A stretch of DNA of 64,000 nt from RHLJ01 sp965212165 (GCA_965212165.1 OZ243096.1:2914001-2978000); one strand, 5' to 3'. Shown: positions 28,774-38,053, counted from the stretch's first letter. Numbers and translations: made by a program. Notes: generated by a model from the letters alone, not told the origin.

Positions 28774-29657
28774 TCGGGCTGAACAGCATTAATTATTTCA
28801 AAAAATTGACGGGTTTTTTTAAGCCCGTCAGACCCATTCATTTCAACATACCAATATTGTTCAATAATGCCTGTAGAGTTTTGCATTTGTAACTGCATAG
28901 TTCCTTGGGATTTATGCTCCGCAGCAACCCAATTAGAAATAATATTATAATTCATTCGGTCGTTGAACCCAAAAGTCTGGTTGCGATTAAATTCAAAAAT
29001 TTCGCCATCCATTACTTTTGTATTTGGGTAACCTTCTAATACTGAAAATTCAACTCCTGGATCCTCTTCACCTCTTCTTATAAAACCTTGTAAAGCAATA
29101 GGTTCTTTCTCAACTGTTAACCTATTGATTGCCTCTAATGCTAGTACAGTTGCAGCTTTATGGTGTCCATGAAATTCGGCGAATGGAAGTAATAAAAATA
29201 CGAAATCATATTCTCCATCATTCATAATATTTGTGAGCTTCGAAACCACCGATTCAGTTTCCCATTTTCCCAACGTTTCTTCTACATCTAATGTGTAGTA
29301 GAAATCCTGTTTATCAAAAAAGAAATAATTTCTAATCCCCATAATCTCCCCACCTGCCTTCAATTCTTTTTTTCTGATTTCAGGTAAGTTAGCTCTTCCA
29401 GTTTCTTCATTATCAAGCTCTAGTCCATATACATAATTACCTAAGGTTGAGTATCTAAATCCACCTTCTCCATTGGTGATTACTGCTAAATCTACAATAC
29501 CATCTAATAATTTAGTTGTTTTCCAAACTGTTGCAGAAAAGATCACATCATCATCTGGATGTGCAGTGACTAACAATATTTTTGGTTGATAATTTAACTC
29601 TTGAGCACTGGCTTCGACCGAAATAATTGCTATAAATAATATTAAAAGCTGTTTCAT
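28770..29657 (-). CDS. Exported PIG-L family deacetylase
   Basis: This is a 295-residue metal-dependent deacetylase of the PIG-L (LmbE) superfamily with a signal peptide (LLILFIAIISVEASAQ). The zinc-binding HPDD motif is at residues 33-36 in LLVTAHPDDDVIFSATVWK, and the second ligand set is in EFHGHHKAATVLALEA. Cytoplasmic family members deacetylate N-acetylglucosamine-inositol or mycothiol intermediates; this one is exported, so it probably acts on an envelope or external amino sugar, which is inference. The gene follows the TesA-like gene by 16 bases. Confidence 0.9.
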   Translation of the reverse strand: MKQLLILFIAIISVEASAQELNYQPKILLVTAHPDDDVIFSATVWKTTKLLDGIVDLAVITNGEGGFRYSTLGNYVYGLELDNEETGRANLPEIRKKELKAGGEIMGIRNYFFFDKQDFYYTLDVEETLGKWETESVVSKLTNIMNDGEYDFVFLLLPFAEFHGHHKAATVLALEAINRLTVEKEPIALQGFIRRGEEDPGVEFSVLEGYPNTKVMDGEIFEFNRNQTFGFNDRMNYNIISNWVAAEHKSQGTMQLQMQNSTGIIEQYWYVEMNGSDGLKKTRQFFEIINAVQPD

Positions 29658-29673
29658 TATAATTGGATAAGGA

Positions 29674-30288
29674 TTATTTCAATAATGGGTTAATGTATTC
29701 CCACACAATATTTGCTACTATTTTATGTCCAGCAACATTTGGATGAATTTGATCAGGTTGCATGTATTCATCTCTACCTCCAACTTTATCTAATATCAAA
29801 GGAATAAGATCTAGGTCATTATTTTTTGCTAAATCTGGGTATATATTTTGAAACTCACGTGTATACTCAATTCCAAGATTAGGTGGCACTTGCATTCCCG
29901 CAATCAGAATTTCCATATCTGGGTTATTTGCTAGCGCTCGATCTACAATTTGTTGGAGGTTATCTTTAGTTGAAGTTAGGTCAATTCCTCGAAGACCATC
30001 ATTCCCTCCCAATTCTAATATCATGATGTCTACTTTTCTTTGTAAAACCCAGTTTATTCTGCGAAGACCACCTGCCGAAGTTTCACCACTTAATCCACCA
30101 TTAATAACCTCATGGATCATACCTAATGAGTCTATTTTATTCTGAATAATAGCCGGAAAAGCTTTATTAGGTTCTATTCCATAACCAGCAGTTATACTAT
30201 CCCCAAAAATAAGAATGGTCTTCTTCTCTTGTGAAAGTACTGATGTTGAATAAAGTAAAAAAAGTAAAAGTAGTTTTTTCATTTTCAT
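29674..30288 (-). CDS. tesA: TesA-like arylesterase / lysophospholipase (SGNH)
   Basis: This is a 204-residue exported SGNH hydrolase close to E. coli TesA in motif spacing: FGDSITAGYGI (Ser), LGGNDGLRGIDL (Asn; the GGNDGLRG block is nearly identical to TesA), and DQIHPNVAGHKIVANIVW (Asp and His). A signal peptide covers the first 19 residues. TesA is a periplasmic thioesterase, arylesterase and lysophospholipase L1. It is divergent from the YbbA/YbbP-type ABC transporter, the same arrangement as in E. coli. Substrate choice here cannot be told from the sequence. Confidence 0.93.
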   Translation of the reverse strand: MKMKKLLLLFLLYSTSVLSQEKKTILIFGDSITAGYGIEPNKAFPAIIQNKIDSLGMIHEVINGGLSGETSAGGLRRINWVLQRKVDIMILELGGNDGLRGIDLTSTKDNLQQIVDRALANNPDMEILIAGMQVPPNLGIEYTREFQNIYPDLAKNNDLDLIPLILDKVGGRDEYMQPDQIHPNVAGHKIVANIVWEYINPLLK

Positions 30289-30302
30289 GCTTATGATTTA
30301 AC

Positions 30303-30320
30303 CATGTATGTTGATACATG
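30303..30320. promoter_or_regulatory. Perfect dyad CATGTAT-GTTG-ATACATG between tesA and ybbA
   Basis: Seven-base arms separated by four bases form a perfect inverted repeat in the divergent promoter region, 15 bases upstream of the tesA start and 115 bases upstream of ybbA. It may be an operator for one or both units; there is no independent evidence. Confidence 0.35.
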
Positions 30321-30434
30321 ATTCCAATTTTATCCAAACAAAAGATAAATTATTTCGTAGCTATCTTCTTTTGCTGGAATTAAATAGAGTGATCTGATGG
30401 TTACAGTAACAAGTTTAATAAATTAAGAAAATCT

Positions 30435-31142
30435 GTGTCTAACATTCTCCAAGTAAATAATTTAACTCGCGAATTTAAAAGTGGTTCAAAACTTTTAACG
30501 GTTGTCAATAATATAAATTTTGGAATAGAAGAAGGTACCTCTTGTGCAATAGTTGGTCCATCTGGTAGTGGTAAAACTACCCTACTTGGACTTTGTGCCG
30601 GGCTTGATCGCCCAAATTCAGGAGATGTACTATTAAGAGGGGTCAATTTAAACCCACTTTCTGAAGATGAACGTGCTTCAGTTCGAAACAAACATGTTGG
30701 CTTTGTATTCCAAACATTCCAATTAGTTCCTACACTTACAGCTATTGAAAATGTAATGGTTCCACTGGAACTTCGTGGAGAAGCAACAAAAGAAGTTCGA
30801 ATACGAGCTAAGGAATTATTAGAAGAAGTTGGTCTAGGAGACAGAACACATCATTACCCTACTCAACTTTCAGGCGGGGAGCAGCAACGTGTTGCTATCG
30901 CAAGAGCCTTCATAAATGAGCCTAAGATTCTTTTTGCAGATGAACCAACTGGTAATCTGGACACAGAAACAGGTGAATATATTGAGAAATTGATTTTCGA
31001 TTTGAATGAAAAACAGCAAACTACCTTGGTATTAGTCACTCACGATTTAGAATTAGCAGATAAATGCGACCGAATACTCAAGATTAAAAATGGTTATGTA
31101 GATGCAGACATTTTAAAAACAAAGACTGAGGTAATCTCTTGA
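30435..31142 (+). CDS. ybbA: ABC transporter ATP-binding protein, YbbA/LolD-like
   Basis: This 235-residue ATPase has Walker A (GPSGSGKTT), the Q-loop region (VFQTFQLVPTLTAIENVMVPLEL), the signature LSGGEQQRVAIARAF, Walker B (ILFADEPTGNLD) and the switch His in LVTHDLELADKC. It belongs to the LolD/MacB-type group that powers membrane mechanotransmission rather than bulk transport. The start is a GTG. It overlaps the permease gene by four bases (ATGA-like), and is divergent from the TesA-like gene, matching E. coli ybbA next to tesA. Confidence 0.92.
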   Translation: MSNILQVNNLTREFKSGSKLLTVVNNINFGIEEGTSCAIVGPSGSGKTTLLGLCAGLDRPNSGDVLLRGVNLNPLSEDERASVRNKHVGFVFQTFQLVPTLTAIENVMVPLELRGEATKEVRIRAKELLEEVGLGDRTHHYPTQLSGGEQQRVAIARAFINEPKILFADEPTGNLDTETGEYIEKLIFDLNEKQQTTLVLVTHDLELADKCDRILKIKNGYVDADILKTKTEVIS

Positions 31143-33676
31143 TGAATTGGTCTTGGGTATTTAAAATGGCTTGGCGGGATTCCCGTTCAAACCGAAGAAA
31201 GCTTTTCCTTTATATGGCAGCTATTATAGTTGGTGTTGCTGCACAAGTTGCTATTACTTCATTTCGGGTAAACCTTAATTCAAGTATAAATGATCAAGCA
31301 AAAGAGTTACTCGGTGCTGATTTAGAGGTTGAAAGAAATTCTGAGTTTCAACCAGAATTACTAGCTTATTTAGATTCAATTAGTATTGATCAGTCTAAGA
31401 TGCTTGCGTTTACTTCAATGGCTTCATTCCCAAAAAGTGGTACAACTCGTTTATCACAAATATCAGCAATGGATGGTGGATTCCCTTACTACGGAGTTAT
31501 TGAAACTGAGCCTTCAATAGCTTCCGAAACTTACTTAAAGGAATATGGAGCATTAGTAGATCAAACTATTCTAACTCAGTTAGAGCTAGTACCAGGTGAT
31601 TCAGTTAAGATTGGATTCCTGACATACAAGATCTCTGGTGCAATAATTGATGTTCCTGGACAATCAACCGCTAGTTCATTTTTTGGACCACGAGTTATAA
31701 TTCCATTAGATGGAGTTGAAAATACTGGGCTACTTGAGCGTGGGAGTCGTTTAGAACATAAAATGTATGTTAAATACTTAGAAGGCATCGATCCAAAAGT
31801 TGTAGAAGAACGACTTGATGCAATGAATGACGTAACGGATTTCAGGTTCGATGATGTTGAAGAACGACGAGAGGAAGTTGGAGAGGCTATTTCTCAATTA
31901 TCTAACTTTCTGAATTTGATAGGCTTTATTGCATTATTACTTGGAGGTATTGGAATTGCTAGTTCCATTTTTGTTTACATAAGACAAAAAATTAATACAG
32001 TTGCGGTATTGCGATGTGTTGGTGCTTCATCAGACCAAACTATGTTTATTTATCTAATTCAAGCTACAGCAATGGGTTTTGTAGGAGCTTTTATTGGTGC
32101 ATTATTTGGCACTTTAGTTCAGTTATACCTACCTGTATTAGTTCAAGATTTTATTCCTGTAGATATTGAACTCTTTATATCTTGGGGTTCCGTTTTCACA
32201 GGTTTGGGAACTGGAGTAGTAATTTCACTTATATTTGCTCTCTTTCCTCTAATCGCTGTTCGAAAAATTTCTCCATTATTTACTCTTCGATCAGCTGAAA
32301 TAAACCTTTCAAAACTTCTAACTATTCCAACAAGAATAATATTATTCGGAATTATAGGAATTGCGATCACTGGTTATGCTTGGTTTATGTTGAATGATTT
32401 ACAAGCAGCTATATTTTTTACAATTGGGTTCGCATTCTGTCTTTTATTATTAGCTGGATTTGCTGTTTTAGTTATGAAAGCCTCACGGAAATTTGTACCC
32501 ACAGGATGGAGCTATGAATGGAGACAAGGGCTTGCTAATTTATACAGACCAAATAACCAAACTACTACCCTTTTATTAACTTTTGGATTAGGAGTTACCT
32601 TAATTAGCTCACTTTATCTAACTCAAGATATGTTATTGGGCACCATTAACTTTAGTGGAGAAGATGACCTACCTAATTTGGCCTTATTTGATATTCAATA
32701 TGATCAAAATGAAGGAGTAAACTCAATTATTGAAGAGAATGGACTTTTTGTAATGCAGAATGTCCCTATTGTGACAATGCGATTACAATCTGTTAAAAAT
32801 ATTCCATTAGAAGAAATTCTTGCTGATACTAGTAGAAACGCCAGAAGATGGGCTCTTAATAGAGAATATAGATCAACATATCGAGATTCTTTAGTTGATA
32901 CAGAGACATTAGAATCTGGAGAATATATTTCTTCTGTCGAAGATTTAAGTAACCCTGTCCCAATTTCGGTTTCCACAGATTTAATGGAAGATTTGGATGT
33001 CGCTTTAGGTGATACAATAGTTTGGGATGTTCAAGGAATACCGATTTCAAGTTATATTGCTAGTACAAGAACTGTGAATTGGCAAACTCCTCAACCTAAT
33101 TTCTTTGTTGTTTTTCCAACTGGTGTTCTAGAGCCCGCACCACAGTTTTTTGCAACCACAGTGCGAACCACAAGTCGAGAAGCTTCAGTATCCATTCAAC
33201 AACAAATCGTACAAGCTTATCCAAATGTATCAGCCATAGATGTAGGCCAGATCATTAGTACAATCAGGGAATTCTTAGATAAAATCACCTTTGTAATTCA
33301 ATTTATTGGATTATTTAGCATAATTACTGGCTTGATTGTTTTAGCAGGCTCAGCAGCCACTAGCCGCTTCCAGAGAATACGTGAAGCAGTGTTGTTAAGA
33401 ACTCTAGGTGCAAAACAAAATCAAGTAGTGAAAATTCAGATAATTGAATATGTGCTTCTCGGTGTTATGGCTGCATTAATTGGACTAACTCTTTCAGTTG
33501 GAGCCAGTGCTTTACTTGGGTATTTCTATTTTGATATTGAGTTTATTCCAAACTTTGTAATACTAGGAACCGAAGTTGTAATTCTAGTCTTGTTAGTTTT
33601 GATCATTGGATTATTAAATACAAGAGGAATACATACAAAACCACCCCTTGAGATATTACGTGCTGAAGGACTTTAA
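31139..33676 (+). CDS. ybbP: ABC transporter permease, FtsX-like duplicated (YbbP type)
   Basis: The 845-residue membrane protein consists of two FtsX-like units. The first starts with an N-terminal helix (KLFLYMAAIIVGVAAQVAITSF), a periplasmic region (about 60-250), and helices 255-390 (IGFIALLLGGIGIASSIFVYIRQK with the AVLRCVGAS loop). A second set runs from about 400 to the end with a periplasmic region (490-700) and a final FtsX block containing AVLLRTLGAKQNQVV. This is the E. coli YbbP layout. The family moves lipids or hydrophobic compounds, possibly supporting the neighbouring esterase; that is inference. Confidence 0.9.
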   Translation: MMNWSWVFKMAWRDSRSNRRKLFLYMAAIIVGVAAQVAITSFRVNLNSSINDQAKELLGADLEVERNSEFQPELLAYLDSISIDQSKMLAFTSMASFPKSGTTRLSQISAMDGGFPYYGVIETEPSIASETYLKEYGALVDQTILTQLELVPGDSVKIGFLTYKISGAIIDVPGQSTASSFFGPRVIIPLDGVENTGLLERGSRLEHKMYVKYLEGIDPKVVEERLDAMNDVTDFRFDDVEERREEVGEAISQLSNFLNLIGFIALLLGGIGIASSIFVYIRQKINTVAVLRCVGASSDQTMFIYLIQATAMGFVGAFIGALFGTLVQLYLPVLVQDFIPVDIELFISWGSVFTGLGTGVVISLIFALFPLIAVRKISPLFTLRSAEINLSKLLTIPTRIILFGIIGIAITGYAWFMLNDLQAAIFFTIGFAFCLLLLAGFAVLVMKASRKFVPTGWSYEWRQGLANLYRPNNQTTTLLLTFGLGVTLISSLYLTQDMLLGTINFSGEDDLPNLALFDIQYDQNEGVNSIIEENGLFVMQNVPIVTMRLQSVKNIPLEEILADTSRNARRWALNREYRSTYRDSLVDTETLESGEYISSVEDLSNPVPISVSTDLMEDLDVALGDTIVWDVQGIPISSYIASTRTVNWQTPQPNFFVVFPTGVLEPAPQFFATTVRTTSREASVSIQQQIVQAYPNVSAIDVGQIISTIREFLDKITFVIQFIGLFSIITGLIVLAGSAATSRFQRIREAVLLRTLGAKQNQVVKIQIIEYVLLGVMAALIGLTLSVGASALLGYFYFDIEFIPNFVILGTEVVILVLLVLIIGLLNTRGIHTKPPLEILRAEGL

Positions 33677-33715
33677 GAGCAAGAATTAGCAATTTACATC
33701 ATTCTCAACATTTTC

Positions 33716-33752
33716 AAATCCTTGTACTATTTTATGTACAGGGATTTTTTTT
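33716..33752 (+). terminator. Rho-independent terminator after ybbP
   Basis: AAATCCTTGTAC pairs with GTACAGGGATTT (one G-U) around an 8-base loop and is followed by eight T residues. It ends the ABC transporter unit 40 bases after the permease stop and 33 bases before corA. Confidence 0.93.
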
Positions 33753-33785
33753 GCTTACTTTCTTTTGAATTAAATAAATAAGTTC

Positions 33786-34871
33786 ATGAGTATTAGAAAA
33801 AGATTAATCCCAAATCGAATTAAAACTGTTTTTAGTAAAAAGAAGGTTGGTAGTGCTCCAGGTACACTTGCCCATATTGGAGTTAAAAAAACAGATGAAG
33901 TTACTATCGATATTCATGATTATGGAAAAGATCATTTACTACATAAGAGAATTGAATCTATTGAAGAGTGTCAACCTTTTGTTGATACTACTAATCCAAC
34001 ATGGGTCCAAGTACGTGGACTTCATGATATTCAAAAATTGAAGGAACTTTGGGATCGTTTTGACTTCCACCCTCTTATTCAGGAAGATATTTTAAACACC
34101 AATCAACGACCAAAAATTGAAGACTATGGGCAACAGATTTTCGTAGTTCTTAAAATGATGTATTTCGAAGATGATCAGTTGCATCAAGAGCAGGTTAGTA
34201 TTGTATTCAATGATAAATTCATCTTTTCATTTCAGGAATCTGAAAGGAAAATCTTTTCCCCTATTAAAGAACGTTTAGAATTAGAAAATACCCGCATGAG
34301 AAAATCTGGGCCTGATTATATGGCTTATGCAATCATGGATATTATTATTGATTATTATTTTGAAGTACTTGAGACTATAAATAATAGAATAGAAGAAATT
34401 GAAGATGTTTTATGGTCTGAAAGTAATGATGACACCCTTTCTGATATCCATCATACTCGACGTCAACTTATTCAATTCCGAAAAAATGCTTGGCCTCTAC
34501 GAGATAATATGAACTCAATGCTTAGAGATGAATCTCCATTTATAAAAGACGAGACTAAACTCTTTTTAAGAGATGTGTATGATCATACTGTACAGATAAT
34601 TGATAACCTTGACAACAATAGGGAATTGGTTTCTGGACTACACGATATGTATATGACCAACATCAGTAATAAAATGAATGAGGTGATGAAAGTATTAACT
34701 ATCATCGCAACCATATTTATCCCACTAACTTTTTTAGCTGGAATTTATGGTATGAATTTCGAAAATATGCCTGAATTAGCTTGGAAATGGAGCTATCCCT
34801 TAATTTGGGTTGTAATGATACTTGTTACAATTGGGATGATTTATTACTTCAGGAAGAAACGTTGGTTGTAA
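33786..34871 (+). CDS. corA: Magnesium/cobalt transporter CorA
   Basis: CorA forms a pentameric channel for Mg2+. The 361-residue protein has the large N-terminal cytoplasmic domain, a long coiled region (about 200-290), two closing transmembrane helices and the invariant YGMNFE signature (GMN) between them. The C-terminus ends with basic residues (YYFRKKRWL), as in CorA. It stands alone between the ABC unit terminator and a strong hairpin. Confidence 0.96.
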   Translation: MSIRKRLIPNRIKTVFSKKKVGSAPGTLAHIGVKKTDEVTIDIHDYGKDHLLHKRIESIEECQPFVDTTNPTWVQVRGLHDIQKLKELWDRFDFHPLIQEDILNTNQRPKIEDYGQQIFVVLKMMYFEDDQLHQEQVSIVFNDKFIFSFQESERKIFSPIKERLELENTRMRKSGPDYMAYAIMDIIIDYYFEVLETINNRIEEIEDVLWSESNDDTLSDIHHTRRQLIQFRKNAWPLRDNMNSMLRDESPFIKDETKLFLRDVYDHTVQIIDNLDNNRELVSGLHDMYMTNISNKMNEVMKVLTIIATIFIPLTFLAGIYGMNFENMPELAWKWSYPLIWVVMILVTIGMIYYFRKKRWL

Positions 34872-34875
34872 TTAA

Positions 34876-34907
34876 AAGAGAAGGTCTCGATCAAAAGACC
34901 TTCTCTT
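34876..34907. terminator. Probable bidirectional terminator hairpin after corA
   Basis: A perfect 12-base stem (AAGAGAAGGTCT / AGACCTTCTCTT) with an 8-base loop sits five bases after the corA stop and 39 bases from the convergent outer-membrane protein gene. There is no strong T run on the plus side, so the terminator function is likely but not certain. Confidence 0.7.
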
Positions 34908-34945
34908 AAAACTAACTACGGAGGTTTTGGGATTTATCACTAATT

Positions 34946-36481
34946 CTAAAACCTATACTTAATACCAACCATAATATTAAACTGACTTATGGTTTCATTG
35001 ATACTCTCAAATCTCTCTTGACCAGATTGAGAGTCGGTATAATCATATAAAAGAGAACGGTCGTTCCACGCCGAATATTGCGTAGTTACATCGAGGTAAA
35101 CTTCTCTTGATATGGGAAGCCCTAGCCCTCCAGAAAAAACGTATTTATCGGCGGTGTAAGTAGAACTTTTACCAGGTAAATACCCCATCCCTCCTCTTAT
35201 TTCAAACCCTGTTTTAGATTTATACTTAATACCTGCTTTCAAATTTGTAACAAGCTTATAATCTGAAGTAATCAAGCTATCAAAAACAGCTTCTTCAGCT
35301 CTTAATTCTATCAACCTATAATTGTCATAATCATAACTATCTAAGGATAGTTTTGTATTTCGATAGTCTTTGATTTCAGTTGATGCTGAAACTGTAAAAC
35401 CATTTACTTTCTCTATAGAAAAACCAACATTGATCTGAGATGGGTTACGAATTGTGTATTTAAAATTACCAGATAAATCATCAGAAAAAGGAGTTCGATC
35501 GTCATCCAATCTAGTTGTAATAGATGATTCGTAGGATTCAGTAACTATTAGTTTATTTGGTAATAGAATACTTGCTCCAATATTTAAATTCGGCAATATT
35601 TTATATACTAAACCAGCTCGTAATTTAGCCCCTATAATTTCATGATCTAGAGCATCTTCAACTATGATATCTTTAATATCTGTGCCTCCATTCCCTTGAG
35701 AATCGACATCAATAAAATCTCCATCATAGCGGTTTTGTATATCAGATTCTAAAAAGTATCTATCAAACGAATATTCACCATAAACTAGTCCGAACGACGC
35801 TCCTATAAATAGATTCTTTTGAATTTCGCTAGCCATAAAAATAGAATATTCACCAATTGTGCCCCTTTGCTTAATTTCCGCGTTTTGTTGAATACCTAAG
35901 TAATCACCAGGTGCAAATCCAATTCGGAATATTGATTCTAGAGATGTTTGACTAGCATCAGAATAATCAACCGCATAGGTCTCAAATGCTAGATCATTAT
36001 AATCACTAAATTCATCTTTAAAAGAATCAGTGATTGAACTTCTGGTGTTATAAACATCGATAGTATTTGTTCTATTAATTCGATTATTGAGCGTATATCC
36101 GCCACCTACAACTAAACTACCTTTATTGGTAGGGACTGAATATATTAGCCCCATATTGCCGAGTTTAGAAGTTGAATTTTCAAAAGAAGAACTACTCCCA
36201 AAAAACTTACTATTTTGTTCCGAATAATTGGAAAATAAGCCCGTATTGAAGTAACTGATATTAATTAGCCCCATAGTTGCAGGATTATCAATAAAACTTC
36301 CGTAACCATTTTCAGTTGCTACAGATGGCAGTATACTTGCATTTGCTTCGCCACTGATATTAAATTCAGCGAGCTGTTGAGCGATAGATGAATAAAGTTG
36401 AGGGTTTAGTCCATCTTGGGCCAAAACTGTAACAGGTGCAAATAGTCCTGCCATTATGAGAGCTATTTGTATTCTCTTCAT
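34946..36481 (-). CDS. FadL/OmpP1-like outer-membrane transport protein
   Basis: This is a 511-residue beta-barrel protein with a signal peptide (ALIMAGLFAPVTVLA). Its C-terminus ends with the hydrophobic strand FNIMVGIKYRF, with a terminal Phe expected for BAM-inserted barrels. The N-terminal region (SFIDNPATMGLINISYF, SSFENSTSKLGNMGLIYSVP) resembles the OMPP1/FadL/TodX family, which moves hydrophobic compounds across the outer membrane. Strands are visible along its length (GFEIRGGMGYLPGKS, VYLDVTTQYSAW). It is the last gene in a minus-strand run with the Arg/Ser-rich lipoprotein. Its substrate is unknown. Confidence 0.82.
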   Translation of the reverse strand: MKRIQIALIMAGLFAPVTVLAQDGLNPQLYSSIAQQLAEFNISGEANASILPSVATENGYGSFIDNPATMGLINISYFNTGLFSNYSEQNSKFFGSSSSFENSTSKLGNMGLIYSVPTNKGSLVVGGGYTLNNRINRTNTIDVYNTRSSITDSFKDEFSDYNDLAFETYAVDYSDASQTSLESIFRIGFAPGDYLGIQQNAEIKQRGTIGEYSIFMASEIQKNLFIGASFGLVYGEYSFDRYFLESDIQNRYDGDFIDVDSQGNGGTDIKDIIVEDALDHEIIGAKLRAGLVYKILPNLNIGASILLPNKLIVTESYESSITTRLDDDRTPFSDDLSGNFKYTIRNPSQINVGFSIEKVNGFTVSASTEIKDYRNTKLSLDSYDYDNYRLIELRAEEAVFDSLITSDYKLVTNLKAGIKYKSKTGFEIRGGMGYLPGKSSTYTADKYVFSGGLGLPISREVYLDVTTQYSAWNDRSLLYDYTDSQSGQERFESINETISQFNIMVGIKYRF

Positions 36482-36508
36482 CGAGATTTATTCTATTAAT
36501 TATTTGAC

Positions 36509-37960
36509 TTAGTTTTTTCTCTTTGAACTAGAGCTTGAACCAGAAGATGATCGTGTTCCTGATGAAGATCTTGTAGAAGAATTACTTCTAACTGCACTTG
36601 ATGAAGAAGAACTTCTACTTCTTGACGAGCTACTTCGTACAGCTCTAGTTGAAGAACTACTTCTTCCACTTGTGTTACTTCGAACTGAAGAACTTCGCGA
36701 ACTTGAATTTGAAGATCTTGATCTAATATTTGAAGATGATGAACTTCGGCCAGTTGTAGTACTTCTTCTTACCGTACTACTACCATTATTACTAGATCGT
36801 ACAGTACTTCTATTTGATCTTACAGACGATGAACCTTGAGTCCTTGATCTAGTACTTCTAACAGTACCAGTTGAAGTATTAGTTCTTGTTCTTCCAGTAG
36901 TTCTTACAGTTGAAGATCCATTATTTCTAGTTCTATTTGTTCCTACACTTGAACCGTTAGTGTTAGTTCTTGTTCTTCGAACAGTTGAAGTTCCTGTAGA
37001 ACGACCATTATTATTCCCACTAGTTCTACCTGTATATCTTGATCCTGTACCTGTAGCACCAGTTCTAGTTACACCCGTAGATATATTTGTACCTGATCTC
37101 TTAGCAATTACTGAATTAGTTCTACCAGTTCGCGTAATCGCAGAATTACTATTGCTACCTGTGCGAGTTCTATCTCCAGTTATATCGTTAATTCCATTTC
37201 CTTTTGAATATAAACCTGTACTTCGAGGACCAGTATTTCTATTATTTCGCTGATAATCGTTATAAACGAATATAGCCGTATTTTGATAACCCCATCCTCC
37301 CCAGCCAGACCAGCCAAAAAAACCATAATTAGCATATTGGTACTCATGCCAATCCCAATATCCCCAAGGTGAACCATAAGCCCATGAAGGGCCAAATCCG
37401 TAGCAATCCCAAATGTAGTATTCATGTCTACTATAATTTGAGCGTGATGAGCAAACTGGATTATATCGGTTAGCATAATAACCATTATAAATACCCACAT
37501 TAAATCTTATTCCCCTTCTCCATGGTCTTGAATAGTGGTTTGAATAATACCAATTGTCATTTTCAGAATCTCTATAACCTTCATCATAGCCCTCGTCATA
37601 ACCTTCCCAATAAAGGTTATCAGCATAATTATCCTTATACCATTGCTCAGTTTCATAATCTTTGTAATAAAGTCCAGCTTCTTCTAAATCGTCCTCATAT
37701 ATCAAACCATCTTCAGCATATTCGCCTACATATTCTGGCGCAATCGTACTTTCTGTGATTGGTTTTGCAGTTTGTTGCTCATCACTCCAATTATATCCAG
37801 CCTCTGCTTGTTCATCATCTCCCCAAGAATAATAGGTATCTGATGCTTTTTCGCTCGTTCTTGTTAAGCCTTCAGTAGTTTGTAACTGAGTATAGCAACC
37901 AGTCATAAACAATGATAATGTTGCAAGTGTGATTCCTAAAATATTTACGCGGGCTTTCAT
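36509..37960 (-). CDS. Lipoprotein with acidic, aromatic and long Arg/Ser/Thr-rich low-complexity regions
   Basis: The 483-residue protein has a lipobox (LSLFMTGCY, Cys22). Three compositional zones follow: a very acidic stretch with Trp/Tyr (about 40-135, with EDDLEEAGLYY and DEGYDEGYRD), a Tyr/Trp/Gly-rich zone (about 135-240, with WGYWDWHEYQYANYGFFGWSGWGGWGY), and a basic tail (about 245-483) made almost only of Arg, Ser, Thr, Asn and Gly, such as SSRSRSSSSSSAVRSNSSTR. I do not recognise the family. The protein is a polyampholyte that could bind polyanions or form a surface layer. It follows the response regulator gene by 87 bases and precedes the FadL-like gene. Confidence 0.75.
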   Translation of the reverse strand: MKARVNILGITLATLSLFMTGCYTQLQTTEGLTRTSEKASDTYYSWGDDEQAEAGYNWSDEQQTAKPITESTIAPEYVGEYAEDGLIYEDDLEEAGLYYKDYETEQWYKDNYADNLYWEGYDEGYDEGYRDSENDNWYYSNHYSRPWRRGIRFNVGIYNGYYANRYNPVCSSRSNYSRHEYYIWDCYGFGPSWAYGSPWGYWDWHEYQYANYGFFGWSGWGGWGYQNTAIFVYNDYQRNNRNTGPRSTGLYSKGNGINDITGDRTRTGSNSNSAITRTGRTNSVIAKRSGTNISTGVTRTGATGTGSRYTGRTSGNNNGRSTGTSTVRRTRTNTNGSSVGTNRTRNNGSSTVRTTGRTRTNTSTGTVRSTRSRTQGSSSVRSNRSTVRSSNNGSSTVRRSTTTGRSSSSSNIRSRSSNSSSRSSSVRSNTSGRSSSSTRAVRSSSSRSRSSSSSSAVRSNSSTRSSSGTRSSSGSSSSSKRKN

Positions 37961-38022
37961 ATTGGTTCCTTTGATATATTTCTTTATTACAGAATCAAAA
38001 TCACAAATTAAAAACTAGTGTT

Positions 38023-38053
38023 ATATAACATGATAATGTTAGTCATGTTATAT
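38023..38053. promoter_or_regulatory. Perfect 11-base inverted repeat spanning the response-regulator stop codon
   Basis: ATATAACATGA and TCATGTTATAT form perfect arms with a 9-base spacer. The right arm contains the stop codon of the response regulator, and the element lies 63 bases upstream of the lipoprotein start. It may be a protein-binding site (for example of the LuxR-type regulator encoded there), or an RNA hairpin that trims or attenuates the transcript. Confidence 0.55.

Noticed and set aside
28807..28830. TGACGGG / CCCGTCA hairpin that could terminate the SIMPL gene
   Set aside because: It lies inside the PIG-L coding region and its T run is in the loop rather than after the stem, so terminator function is doubtful.
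36520..37250. Repetitive nucleotide pattern that might suggest CRISPR or tandem repeats
   Set aside because: It is the codon pattern of the Arg/Ser-rich coding tail; there are no regular repeat-spacer units.
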